Source of the DNA: Siphonodentalium dalli
Lineage: Eukaryota > Mollusca > Scaphopoda > Gadilida > Siphonodentaliidae
Assembly (NCBI GenBank): GCA_032622095.1
Contig: CP136069.1
Location: 31,996,342 to 32,060,341, forward strand
Reading direction: 5' to 3'
Length of the DNA stretch: 64,000 nucleotides
Below are positions 22,996 through 35,241 of this stretch, piece after piece. How positions within the stretch are numbered: position 1 is the first letter of the stretch; every line of letters starts with the position of its first letter. The notes beneath the pieces were generated by a model. The model made no database searches. It saw only the letters and a list, made by a program, of their open reading frames with translations, and was not told the DNA's origin. Both the position numbers and the translations under genes were made by a program.

Positions 22996-23961
22996 AGGTA
23001 TAAGACTTCTCAGCCTGACAAACTTGGTATCTGACCGAGTTCGATTTTTGTCAGAATACCCTGACCAGGTTGAAAACCCCGATCAGCGGGCACGAGTGAC
23101 CACTACGTTATCTCTCGTCTACCGACTTGTGGTACAATTACCACGATATTACATTCATCATCACTATAAGCGGGTGGATTATTATCGACAGTATCCTGAT
23201 GTTTTGTCGTAACAATTATTTAGGACTATTTTTGAATGTATGCGCAGGTCGAGTGACGTTAAGTACAAAAGAGGTGATACAATAGGTAGAACACTTAACT
23301 ATATTGTAAACATGGGTTTATGTTAATTGAAAAATAAGTTTTGGCCCATGTCTTGAATTTCAAGTTGCATGTGGTGGAAAGTACAAAGTCAGTATAGAGG
23401 TTGGCCAGCGCGTTCAGATTCCTGCTTTATTGAGAAATAGTGGGCGGTTTCCCCCGGCACCAGCAAAGAATATCGATGAGTCAGTAATTGTGTAGTTTTG
23501 ATATTAATCAAAATTCAAATTATTGCTGTCTTTTCGCAAGTCAAATATTTGGATAGCTTTTGCGTTATTATATGCTATTAATGGGGATGGTCGAATAACT
23601 TGATTCATCGAGATCAAGTTTTGGTTAATCACGTAGGGAGATCTGCATTTCATAATATTATCTGGTAAGGCAATTGGCTGACCATATTCATGATGATTAA
23701 TAATTCGCATGCATCGAAAAATGTGATTTAATCGCAAAAAAAAAACAAGCAAACATGGTATACCGATTTATTATCGCGCCGTTTTGTGAATTCAACAGAA
23801 GAGGCATAACACAATATAAAATTTCATGAAAATGTTTCAAGAACAGTGTCCTACTAAATCACTACCATGTTTGTTTTTGAAATTGTCTAGATCCATGCGA
23901 AAGATTAAGCATCATGACACATAATTATTCCCATATTTTGTTTCATTTTGTTTTCATGTAT
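22996..23961. other. Intronic DNA, nothing recognised
   Basis: No exon, tandem repeat or delimited element seen. Confidence 0.5.
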
Positions 23962-24215
23962 TTAACACTTCCATGACTGGAGCTTCCTGAATTGTTTGCA
24001 AAAACCCTGTGCCAATGCATTATCTTATATATGCGAGTCGCCCATATATAGAGCATAATATATTTACCTTGATCTTATAAGTCAGTGCATTCTCTTATAT
24101 ATGCGAGCCTTTTTTATTGCGAGGCCCCCTATGAGAGACTCGTATATATAAGAGAATGCAATGGCACAGGGTCTTTAATGATGCACCAGCGCAGCTGCCG
24201 TCGTGAAAGGGTTAA
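23962..24215. mobile_element. TTAA-type MITE, family 2
   Basis: It is bounded by TTAA, with ends CACTTCCATGACTGGAGC and GTCGTGAAAGGG. It contains diverged palindrome modules next to CCCTGTGCCAATGC and GCAATGGCACAGGGTC. Its relative at 43707-43955 shares both ends. Confidence 0.75.
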
Positions 24216-25031
24216 CTGTTATTCTATACCAAGTTGTCGTTTTACTATTTATATATAAGTGGAGTAGTCTCGGGCAATCTCCGCTGCTTCTTGCCTCATC
24301 TATTGACGGCTTCGGACCCACTGTAATGTTTTTTTTTTTTTTTTTTTACAAAATTGTGAATCTTTGTGGTTACCTATTTTGTGTTTAATATATAGGTGAA
24401 TTTCGAGACAATTTTTTCAACAATATAGGAAGTCCATAACGCAATTATTGTTCCTGTGGATTTAAATTATCATCGGGTATCATATCCAAGGGCATTATAT
24501 ATGTACCAACATCGCTGCTAATAACATTTTCAAATCCAGATAATCGGTGAGATATTCGTTTGATCCGACATACTTACATTGTATATTTCATCACTAAGAG
24601 TTTTAAGGTCCAAGCTGTGCTCAAACCATATATGGACCGGTATTTTTTATATAGTTTATATCTTCCTCATATGTTTTGTTATGGGTCCTTTCCTATTGTT
24701 TGGGGCGGTTTGTTACAATTAAATAAATGCTTTATAGCTTTAGATGAATTTCCGAGACAATTTTATTCAACGCTATAGTAGTCAATAACTCAATTCAGTG
24801 TTTCTTTATCTCTCCTTGTTTCTGGGGATATATACAATATTCGATATATAATCATGTTTTTTTTTTAATATTTCACTGTTAGCAGTATGTTTGTAAATAT
24901 AGTACATATAAAGAATTAACCAATTGTGTATCCACATTTAAGTCAATAATGCGATTATTTAATAAAATAGGTTGGCGCGGAAGGATGCAAAACGAATATG
25001 GATTCGATTCTGTTCATTTGCTTCAGTATTG

Positions 25032-25766
25032 TTAAAGTGATGTGAAACACTCCGGTATGGTGTCCAAATAGAAATGGAGAATAATCTTGTTCAAGTAGTA
25101 TTTTTTACAAATTGTATTTCCAAATTGACAACATTAACCGTCATTCTTATATATGAATTAAATGCAGTGACTCTCGATGGCGAAATCGTTTGTCGCCGAT
25201 AGATACGTCCCGAATCGAGTAGTAAATATTTACAATTGAGCGTAGTTCTGAAGATGTTTTCTATGGAGTGGTACGGTTGATTTGCTTCTAATTTTCGGCG
25301 ATTTTGGTAGAATGTTACATTCCCCCAGTTGTCATAGCGCCTGAATACCAACTCATCAGTTTCACGCACCCGATCAAGTACATAATATGTTTTAAAGACA
25401 TATTATGTACTCGTTCGGGTGCGTGAAACTGAGAAGTTAGTATTCAGGTCCTATGCCAACTGGGGGAATGTAGCATTCTACTAACATCACCGAAAATCTC
25501 ATGCAAATCGACCGTGCCACTCCATAAAAAACATCGTCTGAACTACGCTAAATTGTAAATATTTACTATTCGAATCGGGACGCATCTATCGGCGATAATT
25601 TACGATAACGATTTCGCCATCGGCAGTCACTGCATTTAATTAATATATAAGAATGACAGTGTGTGTTGTCAATTTAGATATAATATTTGTAAAAATAACC
25701 ACTTTGAACAAGATTATTCTCCATTTCTATTTGATCACCCAACCGGAGTGTTTCACATCACTTTAA
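25032..25766. mobile_element. Head-on inverted pair of R-family repeats (copies 4 and 5)
   Basis: 25032-25395 is an R-family copy in plus orientation. 25392-25766 is another in minus orientation. They share the central TTAA (25392-25395), and TTAA also marks the outer ends. The result is a 735-bp foldback with arms of about 365 bp. Confidence 0.85.
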
Positions 25767-25937
25767 GAGTGCAGCGTGGCCGGGCACTGGGATTCGAAAT
25801 CACACAATTTCCACACAAACCGGGTACTAGCTGATTTGGCAGCGTAAAGTTTACCTATAATAGTTAAATAAATACTATAATAGTTTATCCATTATGTGCC
25901 AGGCCTGACTGTGTGTGTACTTTACACATATACTTAC

Positions 25938-26150
25938 CGATGAGATATAACGGATAGAAGGTACTGCATCTAGCGAGTCCGGGACATTCATTGCTCATGT
26001 CATAAAACGTCGACCCATCTTCAGAAACTGGCAAGTACCAAGCCGCGCTGAACGGAAGCCGCTGGTCACATAGGTGACTTAAGTCCTGCTTCGCTGGTAG
26101 CCTGTAGGATATTGCCGACAGATTGTGCGTCGTCTCGCATGGATCGGCGC
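25938..26150 (-). CDS. D8C domain exon, N-terminal half
   Basis: This 213-bp exon (71 codons, phase 1 to 1) has acceptor CTATTCACAG and donor GTAAGTA. It begins ADPCETTHNLSAISYRLP and continues with LCDQRLPFSAAWYLPVSEDG, then MSNECPGLARCSTFYPLYLIG. The order DPC, CD-x2-L, a WY pair, a glycine, M-x3-C and then a short hydrophobic strand is the start of the D8C domain of uromodulin, GP2, OIT3 and VWDE-like proteins. It sits directly after the signal peptide exon, as is usual for VWDE-like and uromodulin-like invertebrate proteins. Confidence 0.88.
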
Positions 26151-26479
26151 CTGTGAATAGATCGATATGTTTAAAAAATCACAGTTAGCAGTCATGTCTA
26201 GAATTAGCTATTGGTGACATTCTTCGTCATAAAATTTAGGTCGAGGCAGAAATACGTTTCACAAAGCTCGCCAATCGTGTAAAGCCAATTATACATGTAT
26301 AGGGGTACAACCTGTGGTATATTGTGGGCCTGTGATTGCGATGCTATAAATTATCAAATTAACAGATGGAACTTAATAAAAGATCTAAATAACTTGCCCC
26401 TTAGCCAAATAACCAATGAAGTAACTGTTATAATAACTTAGGCCGTCAAGGTTAACATTCTACACAAACAAGTTAAAAT

Positions 26480-26705
26480 AAAAAGTCCTACTCCACTTTA
26501 GTTAACCTGTGGCATTAGAAAGTTAATTCGCAAAAGAAAGAGACCGCATCAATTGGCCAAGAAAACACAAATTATTTATTAACTGGGCAAAATTCGGAAT
26601 TATCCGAAATAAAGTTGTAGATGCAATAAGGAAAGATAAAAGGGACTATATATCTAAGAATGAAATAATCCTAAATAATGAAAACACCAGCGGTCAGATA
26701 CTCAT
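26480..26705 (+). pseudogene. LINE ORF2 relic, endonuclease-RT linker (5' part)
   Basis: In plus-strand frames it reads NWAKFRIIRNKVVDAIRKDK, then DYISKN and LNNENTSG. This matches the linker before the RT fingers in CR1/Jockey elements and parallels FLAKRNEVISAVRKAKLDY at 36.5 kb. The match resumes at 28464 (SSIWWKTINTYIVNE), so the DNA element 26706-28463 interrupted this LINE. Confidence 0.6.
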
Positions 26706-28463
26706 AGCCCGTTTATATATAACCATGGGTATATGCGAGAAATACACAACGAAGACACACTCCACAGTTTGGATCGATAAGCCTTGCCCTGTGTATTTTG
26801 ATGTTGCGTTTCTTGACAATCGGTCTATCGTAACATCTCTAAAACACAATTATCGTCTCACTTGCAGCACGATGTTACCGTGTGATCGCCATGGAAGCGT
26901 TTTCATTCAGAGTATGCAGGCTGGAGTATGGTCAATATATTGCCGCCGGTACAGTGTATTCTCGGACAGAAAACAAATAGGCCAATGCCGAAAGCAGAAA
27001 CTATAGGTCGCGAGGGGCACCCCTGGTTGAGTCTGGGATATTTGGCACTCGGGACTTTGCTAGAGGGGTTTCGTTGGGGTGGTCGCCACCTTGGAATTTC
27101 CAAATGCACCCACCCCATTCAACCACACCAAACTCATAAGTTCGCGAAATTAAATTTGCACCCCACCCGGTGCTTCGATTTTTCCCAATTCTTCCCTCAC
27201 AGACTACTAGATGGTAGCCTATTCTAAATGGACCAGTAGAATTGTGGCAATTGGCCATGCAGGGGGGGGGGGGGGGGGGGTGAAAATGATGGTTTGGCCC
27301 AATATGAGATTAAAAAATCCTAACATCTAGTAGTATATCGCCAGACAAATTTACACCCCGATTTATTTTTTCTTAAATTAATTAGCAAGTAAATACTGGC
27401 AAGGGCACAGAACACACGTGTCGGTCGATGGTTAGGCCCGATGTGAGAACATTTTGAAAATCTGAACATGAAAATTTGACAATCCTAGCATCTAGACTGG
27501 CCTCAAGCTTTCCAATTTGGGGAAATTGTTAACCTGACACTCACCCTTAGGTTTGAAAATTGGCAACTGATGGCCATTTCAGTTCACAATTTAGCAAATG
27601 AAAGGGAAATATGCAAATGTTCTAAAATCAACAAATTCGTCACTAAGAAATTGTTGGAAAAACAAACTACGACCTAATTTTCGTGTGAATTTTCCAATTA
27701 ATGTTGCATTAGGTTTGACTACAGTTTGGGGGGTAAGACCCCTGTACAACCACCCATGTCGACACGCACATGCTTGGCACCCCATGCTAAGAGCGCGGTC
27801 ATGCATTCACTGAAGACGATAAATTATCGATACTAAATTATGTTGGGTGGCACTCGGGGAGGAATCAAGGGGCTAGATCTCACCCCTGTCGGGGAAGATG
27901 AGATCTGCAATGGTAAACCCGGTAGCTAAAGCCCGGCCCCTGTCGGGGAATCGTATAGCCCCTGCGTCTGGGATACCTTGGCGCTACCCCTGTTTGAAAT
28001 CATATAGAACTTTTAAAGGAGAAGAACTCAGGGGGAATGAGCTCTCATAACCACAAAACTACACTCAAGACATCCCAAATCGGATGCAGTCGCATATAGT
28101 ATATATCCTATCGTACTATTGGCCTCTCTAAATCATATAACTACTTTTTCTAAAAACCCTTAAACCAACTCGACGTGCGATTTCCCCGCGCTCCTGTTGC
28201 GCAAATTCTAGTATAAAAAGTGCGTCTATTTCAGACAAAGTTCAAACAGTAAATATGACAAGACAAGACATAGAAACGCTAATCTCATATCAATCTAACA
28301 AGACCAGTGGAACATGATTACATTTCAAAGCAATAACACCGGGCACCAGGTTACGGAGAACCAGAGGCACACACACCATGGATAAATACACGATCAAAAG
28401 AACGGCGTTTTTTTTGTACGGTTATATCTGGAATATACCCATGGTTATATATAAACGGGCTAC
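26706..28463. mobile_element. DNA element with 28-30 bp inverted ends inserted in a LINE
   Basis: The ends are TAGCCCGTTTATATATAACC...ATGGGTATAT and its complement, separated by 1.7 kb. TA flanks both ends. The interior has a 19-G run (27262-27280), a block of repeated CCCCTGTCGGGGAA motifs (27880-27950) and no intact transposase frame. Probably non-autonomous, perhaps TA-targeting; the class is inferred only from the termini. Confidence 0.65.
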
Positions 28464-29137
28464 GAGCATCAGACTGCGAATCTTCAATATGGTGGAAAAC
28501 GATAAATACATATATTGTGAATGAAACTCAAACTAATTCCACCACTGCAGTTGAACGGAAGCTTCACAACAGACAATTTAAATTGAAGCCACAAAATCCA
28601 GCAAAGGCAATTGGACACGACTAAATTAATACAAATGTACTCATATATTGTACTGAATCACTATATGCACCAGTGTTACATATATTCAAATTATTTCGTG
28701 AAAATTCATTTTTTCCAGCTGAGTGGAAACAAGCTAATGTTGACCCTATGTTTAAGAAAGGTGACCCAGCTATTCCCATTAACTATCTCCAAAAATCGCA
28801 ATACCATACCATCATATCGTTATGCAACGTTTACAAGACCAAGTCAAATCTACCACTGTCGTCTGAGAACCTACTGCAGAAACTTGAAATATGACCTGTG
28901 TTGTAATCATCTAAATAATAGTCCATTCTGCCATTGTGGGGAACTGGAGACCGCCGAACAATTTTGCTTCCCTGTCCGATTTACAAAAAAGAGAGAGATA
29001 ACTGCTTTGTGGGTCCTACTATGACATTAAATGTGAACATTTTAATTAATGGATCGGTTAATTTAACGTACAGTGAAAATACAGTGATGTTCATGTCACT
29101 CCAAAAGTTCATATATAGAACCAAACGATTTAACTGA
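28464..29137 (+). pseudogene. LINE ORF2 relic, internally deleted (RT fingers joined to zinc knuckle)
   Basis: The frame reads through PVLHIFKLFRENSFFPAEWK and QANVDPMFKKGDPAI, the RT finger region. It then jumps within a few codons to a C-terminal stretch, RLRTYCRNLKYDLCCNHLNN, and the zinc knuckle CHCGELETAEQ. The palm (YADD region) is missing, so the copy carries a large internal deletion plus frameshifts. Confidence 0.65.
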
Positions 29138-29439
29138 GTACATCACTAACTGATATACATATCTCATTTAAAGAGTAGTGAAAATAAATAAGAGCGCCCT
29201 CACAGCAAAATTATGTTGTAATGCGGGGGGGGGGGGGGGTCGGACCCGCAGCGATCAGCCACGGATATGCTCGCGGGTGTTTATGGAGCGGAAAATTCAT
29301 CACACGAGGCCAAACAATTATGAAGCAATTTTATATCGTGTAAATTGCCACGAATAAGCCTGGGCTTACTGCCAGATCCCTTTATCTCTTATGTCTGTTT
29401 GTGTTTGTTATATTTGTATTTACGTGCCTAAAATAAAAT

Positions 29440-31350
29440 ATTGTTTACACTAACTACCGACCGGTATCATAACTCAATTGCTTGAGAAGTGCATTTGAAA
29501 GATTCATATATAAAGATTCATATATAATAAAGTAATAACATTGATCAATGGACAAATTTCAATGGGCAAATTTCAAATTACAGTCTGGCTTCACTGCATG
29601 CGATGGCGCGGTATTCCAGTTAACAGGACATATATGACCATATTGGCAACTCACTTGACAATATAAAGAAGTTCGGTACACATTCATGGATATAACGCCT
29701 TAAATTTGATAAAGTATGGCATAAGGGTTTAATATACAAATCGGAACTTATCGTAATTGAAGGTAAACTAGTGAGACTGGTGCAAAGAGCAACGTGTAGT
29801 GCTAGAAAATACTACATAAGGGTGTGGTAAGATCAATGCTGGGGTCCTACAAGGATAGTAATTGGGCAGTTACTCTTTATTATTTACATAAATGACATAA
29901 CACATGATGTTATTAGTAATGTTCGCTTGTTTGCCAAACATACTTCAATATATCTTACATTGGAAGACCCAATGTTGAATGCAAGCATATTAAATGATGA
30001 TGTGAAAAATATTGCAGATTTGGCGAACAAATGGATGGTTACTTTCAATCCTAAAAAACAGAGACTATGTTAGTTTCCCGTAAAAGGAATGAGACCTACC
30101 ATACAACTCTTAATCTATCTGGCATGATAATCCAAGAAATAAAAACATCGAAACATCTGGCAGTGACACTTACTGATCAGGGTGAGTGGATTAATCATAT
30201 TGAGGACTTATTTTCCCTGGAATTAGACAAGCTATCATTGTTTGGGACAGTTCTTCAATTGAGGAATCAAGGAAAAAAGAAACTTAAAAAGGGAAAAACG
30301 TCTTGATGAGGCACGGATGGAGACACTTGCAGCCCGTATAAAAATGCCAAATTGATACAACTTCTTAAAATGAAAATTTGGAAAGCACCATCCCATCTCT
30401 ATCAGATATTCTCCAAAACGTCTCGATCAGCAGACAACTATGATATGAGATATACCCCTTACGGCTTACCGGTACATCCATATAGTTACAATGCTTACAT
30501 AGCCACTTTCCTCCTTTCAACTATCGAATTGGAACAGATTGCCTGATAATAAATTGTATCACTATTTTTCAAATCACTTATTTACACCGATGCCTCTGAA
30601 CCAACATCGTATTTTAAAACAAAAACTAGTCGAGAAAGCCAAATTTATCATACTAGGATACGAACAAAGTGTAGCAATCTGAATTCACATTTGAAAGATA
30701 ATTCACTCAATGATGACTAATCATGTGTATGTGGAAGCGTCGAAACTGCAGAGCACTACCTTTTACACTGCCCACCATTTAACCCTTTACCCAACGGAAC
30801 GGCCCTGTGCCAATGCATTCTCTTATATATGCGAGTCGACCATAGGTCGCCTCGCATATATAAGAGAATGCATTGGCTTAACACATTAAAAATTATAAAA
30901 TTGTTAAAGAATGTAAGAAAAAATGGTAAAAAGTGTTAAAAAAAGATTTTTGTTAGGCCAATGCATTCTCTTATATATGCGAGGCGACCTATGGTCGACT
31001 CGCATATATAAGAGAATGCATTGGCACAGGGCATAACTGTAACTATCACAATGTGGTCAAGGAGCCGGTTCCAATGATATCCATATATGTATGGTTCTAT
31101 TGAGGCAGACCGAAGATATTTTAGGCTGTTGAAGCTTTATTTGGCCGGTTTTGGCCGGTTTGTTGGGTAAAGGGTTAAGGAGCAAAGAATAAAATGCCTT
31201 GTCAATTTACAATATACTCTAACATGTGATATATTACCGAAAGGATCTGATAATTTATATGATGAAGAAATTTTTCAACTGTACATTGACAGAACAGGCA
31301 GATTTAATATTTACTGCCACTGACAAAAACACCAGCTAGATTTGCTCTGA
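29440..31350 (+). pseudogene. CR1/Jockey-type LINE ORF2 relic (palm to zinc knuckle), with MITE insertion
   Basis: It starts near NYRPVS-like sequence, then carries YKSGF-like and FDKVWHKGL segments. RLFAKHTSIYLTLEDP corresponds to RLFADDTSIFLTVE at 37.5 kb, with the catalytic Asp pair changed to Lys-His. WMVTFNPKK and MLVSRKRNE follow, and finally CGSVETAEHYLLHCPPF. Many stops and frameshifts. The MITE 30779-31178 splits the knuckle. A 15-G run precedes it (29225-29239). Confidence 0.65.
30779..31178. mobile_element. TTAA-type MITE, family 1 (copy C)
   Basis: It is bounded by TTAA 30779-30782 and 31175-31178, with termini CCCTTTACCCAAC and GTTGGGTAAAGGG and two palindrome modules (about 30809-30875 and 30959-31025). 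It is very similar to copy A at 8337. It sits inside the zinc-knuckle coding relic of the LINE. Confidence 0.88.
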
Positions 31351-31849
31351 TGTCTAATTGGATATTAAATATTGGCAACTGTACTGCTAACAAATTCAAT
31401 TATATATGCACCATATATACATACATGTAGCACAATGCAAGTGGGATTTTCTGTTCTTTTTATTACTATTAAACTATTCTAGTTTCTCTTTACAACATCA
31501 TATTCATATACTAGTGAATGACAAGACTATCGTATAAATAAAATGTCATTTACTATATATATTCGAAATATTTTACCCATTCATGACATTCGTTTATATA
31601 TGATCATGTGCTAATTCTCACCTCGAACAGACCAAAATATGACACCGCAAATACTAACTGACATAATTATAATCATAATGAAATAATTTCTTATTCAGAA
31701 GTAATACACACTGATGGGATAAGTTTAAAAAAGCACCTTGCTTGTTGTCAGATCATCCATATCTCAAAAAGAAGAAGAAAATAAACCATTAAAACAAGGA
31801 AAATAGGTAATTATAGAGATTCACATAATGTAATTATTATATATTAGCA

Positions 31850-34135
31850 GGGTTACCCGGTGTTGCCCAGGTTAAAGTGACGTGAAACCCTCTGTTGCGG
31901 ATATTTGGTGGGAATAGAGAACAATCTTGCTCAAAGTGTTGCACGTTTCTCATAAATTGTATATCCGAATGGCATCACAGAACATCATTCTTATCCAAAG
32001 ATTATAAGTAGTGGCTAAGCTTGTCGGAGTGATTTTCATTTTGTTTATCCCGATTAATTCATCCCACCAATCAAGAAGTTTTTATTTATTTACAACTGAG
32101 AGTACTTCAGACGTTATCATGTTTTAAATCGTACAGTCGACGTGGTTGGAATTGACAATTGTTTTGTTTTCTTTAAAAGTTAAAACGAATTATGGAGATG
32201 ACTACATATAACTTTGGTGGATATCGGCGACTATACAGTCTTATCAATTTTAGTGGAAATTTGGTGGAAATTAGTGCTAAACGTATGTGTTTAAGTTTGA
32301 TGCCCCTCCCCATTCACGAATCGAACGGCGCCACTTTAGACATATTTAAAGCACGCCTATTATACTCCTGATATCACGGAGATGATTATGTATAAGTTTG
32401 GTGGTAATCGTTAACTACAAAATTCTTATCAAATTAAATGCCCCATCTCTCACCCAAACGGCACTAATTTGGCTTTTTTGAATCACACGATTAGATTCTT
32501 CGTATCTTGAAGAAGAATATGCATCAAGTTGGTGGAAATTGGCGCTAACAAATGTATTTTTAAAATCAATTATGGTACCCCATTCCCCTCCGTCCAACCC
32601 TGAGTAGAACGGCGCCATATCATGGTGATGGTTATGTATAAGTTTGGTATAAATCACCGACAAAAATATTTCATAATTTTTGCTTCCCCTCCAATTGTGT
32701 GTCCCTGACACAACATCGTCAATTTAGAAAATGTTAACCCAAAGCATTATCTTTCTCGCAAACAGTCACCCATGTTAGACCCATTTGGTGCCATCGTGAA
32801 GTTAAATAGAACACAGACAGACACACATACATTCGCAAATATAGGCACCAAATATGGCATCTTTAACCCACACGATTTGATTCCTCGTATCATTGGAGCA
32901 GAACGTGTTTGAATTTGGATGAAATTGACGCTAAACATATGTTTTATCGGTTTTGGTGACCCTCCCCTCCCTATCCCTGAATCAAGCGACGCCTCTTTTA
33001 ACAGCTTTAAACCGCACAATTGATACTTATCATGAAGATGACTATATATAAAATTTGTGGAAATAGGCGACTAAACAGATTCATATCAAATTTAGTGCCC
33101 CATCTCTCACCCAAACGGAATCAATTTGGTGTATTTAAACCTCACGATTAGATTCCTCGTAGAATATGTCTCAATTTTGTTGAAATCGGCGCTATTTTTT
33201 TGGCGCTAAAAATATATTTTTTTATCAAGTTTGGTGTCCCTCTCCCCTCCATTCACCCCTGATTCGAAATTTGGACTTTTTAAACCCCAAAATTAGACTC
33301 CTGATACCACGGCGATTATTATTTATAAGCTCGGTACTAATCGGCGACTGAAAAAATTCTTATCAAATTTGGTGCTCCCCCAATCTCTCACCCAAACGGC
33401 ACCAATTTGGCATCTGTAAGTCATGCGATTAGATTCCTCGTACCATGGAGATTAATGTATATCAATTTGGTGGAAATCGGCGCTAAAAATATTGTTATCA
33501 ATTTAGGTGCCCCTCTCCTCTTCGGTGCACCCCTGACTCGAATGACGACACTCTTGACAGCTTTAAGCCACAAATTTAGACACCTGGTATCATGGAGATG
33601 ATTAAGTTTGGTGGTAATCGACATCTAAACAAATTCATATCAATATCAAATTTAGTGCCCACAAACTCCCCCAATCTCTCGCCCAAGCGGCACCAATGCG
33701 GCGTATTTATATCACACGTTTAGAATTCCTTGTGTCGTGTGAAAGAATGTGTATCAATTGACTGGAAATCGGCACTAAAATATTTTTGAGAAATTTTGGT
33801 GCCCCTCTCCCCTTCCGTGCACCCTGACTCGAACGGTGCCACTTATGACACAGTTAAACCTCACCGTTAGATTCCTCACGTCATGGAGAGCATTATGTAT
33901 AAGTTTGGTGGAAATCGGCGACAAATTTTGTTTCTGCCCCTCCAATGTTTCTGCCCCTGACAACAAAAGCGTCACTTTATAAAATTCTCCATTATCATCC
34001 ACGGAAAAAGTTACCCTTGTTAGACCCCTTGCCCTTGGGTACCATCTAGATTGCCCCCCCCTGAATTTCTATAGAGCACAGGCAGACAGACATTCGCAAA
34101 TATTGATATTGATTCATGTATATGTGAGATCTAGA
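31850..34135 (+). repeat. Large element with about 285-bp tandem units (AAGTTTGGTGGAAATCGGCG)
   Basis: It begins near GCAGGGTTACCCGGTGTTGC, then a diverged R-like segment (TTAAAGTGACGTGAAACCCT, 31874 onward). Successive units follow, containing GATTATGTATAAGTTTGGTG and, about half a unit later, TCAATTTGGTGGAAATCGGC. Landmarks at about 33031, 33313, 33595 and 33889 give spacings of 282-294 bp. It ends near CAGACAGACATTCGCAAATA and TCTAGAATAAATATTG. Noncoding; class not assigned. Confidence 0.65.
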
Positions 34136-34350
34136 ATAAATATTGCTTACACCAAGACCCCCACGATAATCACCCAAACGAATGCAACATGTCCTCGTGT
34201 GGTAATATGGAGAGCGCAGATCACGCAGTCTACCCATCATACAATCAAATCAGGGATGACTGTTTTATGTCATTAGAAACAAAATACAGAGACAGTGTCA
34301 TACTCCTGCATGGCTCGAATTCTCTTCCACTCAGCACTGGGTATAAAATC

Positions 34351-34700
34351 TTAAAGTGACGTGAAACACTCCGGTAGGATGATCAAATATAAATGGAGAA
34401 TAATCTTGTTTTTACAAATATTTTATCCAAATTGACAACACCGTCATTCTTCTATATTAATTAAATGCAGTGAATCGAGGGCGAAGTCGTTTTTGTTAGT
34501 TTGTCGCCGATAGATGCGTCCCGAATCGAGTAGTAAATATTTACAATTGAGCGTAGTTCAGACGATGTTTTCTATGCCGTGATACGGTCGATTTGCTTCA
34601 AATTTCGGCATTGTTAGTAGAATGCTACATTTCCCCAGTTGGCATAGCGCCTGGGTACTAACTGATCACTTTCACGAAGCAGAACAAGTACATAATATGA
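34351..34700 (+). mobile_element. R-family repeat (copy 6)
   Basis: TTAAAGTGACGTGAAACACT at the start, the usual internal landmarks, and an eroded right end after CATAATATGA. Confidence 0.7.
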
Positions 34701-34884
34701 GGGTAGAATAAATATTGTTTAAATCATATCGTATGCTTGTTTTGTTGGAGATTAACGTCACTTTAACGGTTTGGTTGTATTATGACGAGTATCTGGGTGA
34801 TAACGTGAGTAATATTCAACAAAAATGGCTAGATATTTGGATCATTTTTCAGAATGCAGAAGTCAAGTTAGAAAATGGTCAGGG

Positions 34885-34985
34885 TCCGGTGATTTGTTTT
34901 GGTGATAACGAAGGTATTTGTTTTGGTGATAATGAAGGTACTTGTTTCCGTATTAATGAAGGTAATTGTTTTGGTCATTGTCGAA
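34885..34985 (+). repeat. Short imperfect tandem repeat (GGTGATAAYGAAGGTAYTTG)
   Basis: Three to four units of about 27 bp built around TTGTTTTGGTGATAATGAAG. Confidence 0.7.
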
Positions 34986-35050
34986 GTCAAATGGCGGGTG
35001 TGGTGGTCGCATCAAGAAAAGGTTAAAGATACTTGCAGAATGCAGTCCGA

Positions 35051-35170
35051 CCATCCTACCCGGCCTTCTACCCGACCATCATACCCGGCCTTCTACTCGA
35101 CCATCCTACCCGGCCTTCTACTCGACCATCCTACCCGGCCTTCTACTCGACCATCCCACCCGGCCTTCGG
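35051..35170 (+). repeat. 25-bp minisatellite, about 5 copies
   Basis: The unit runs CCATCCTACCCGGCCTTCTA plus CTCGA, with minor variants. It lies just downstream (in gene sense) of the first-exon donor, within intron 1. Confidence 0.9.
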
Positions 35171-35241
35171 TCGAATATACTCGACCGATTCATGTACGAT
35201 ACGAACGGTGTTTAGTTTTCAATAGAAGTAGAAGCACTTAC

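Noticed and set aside
25091-25369. 92-codon minus-strand frame in an R-family repeat
   Set aside because: Other copies of the repeat do not keep the frame open, so it is chance openness in a MITE.
28934-29137. Separate small gene
   Set aside because: It is the zinc-knuckle and C-terminal region of a LINE ORF2 relic in another frame.
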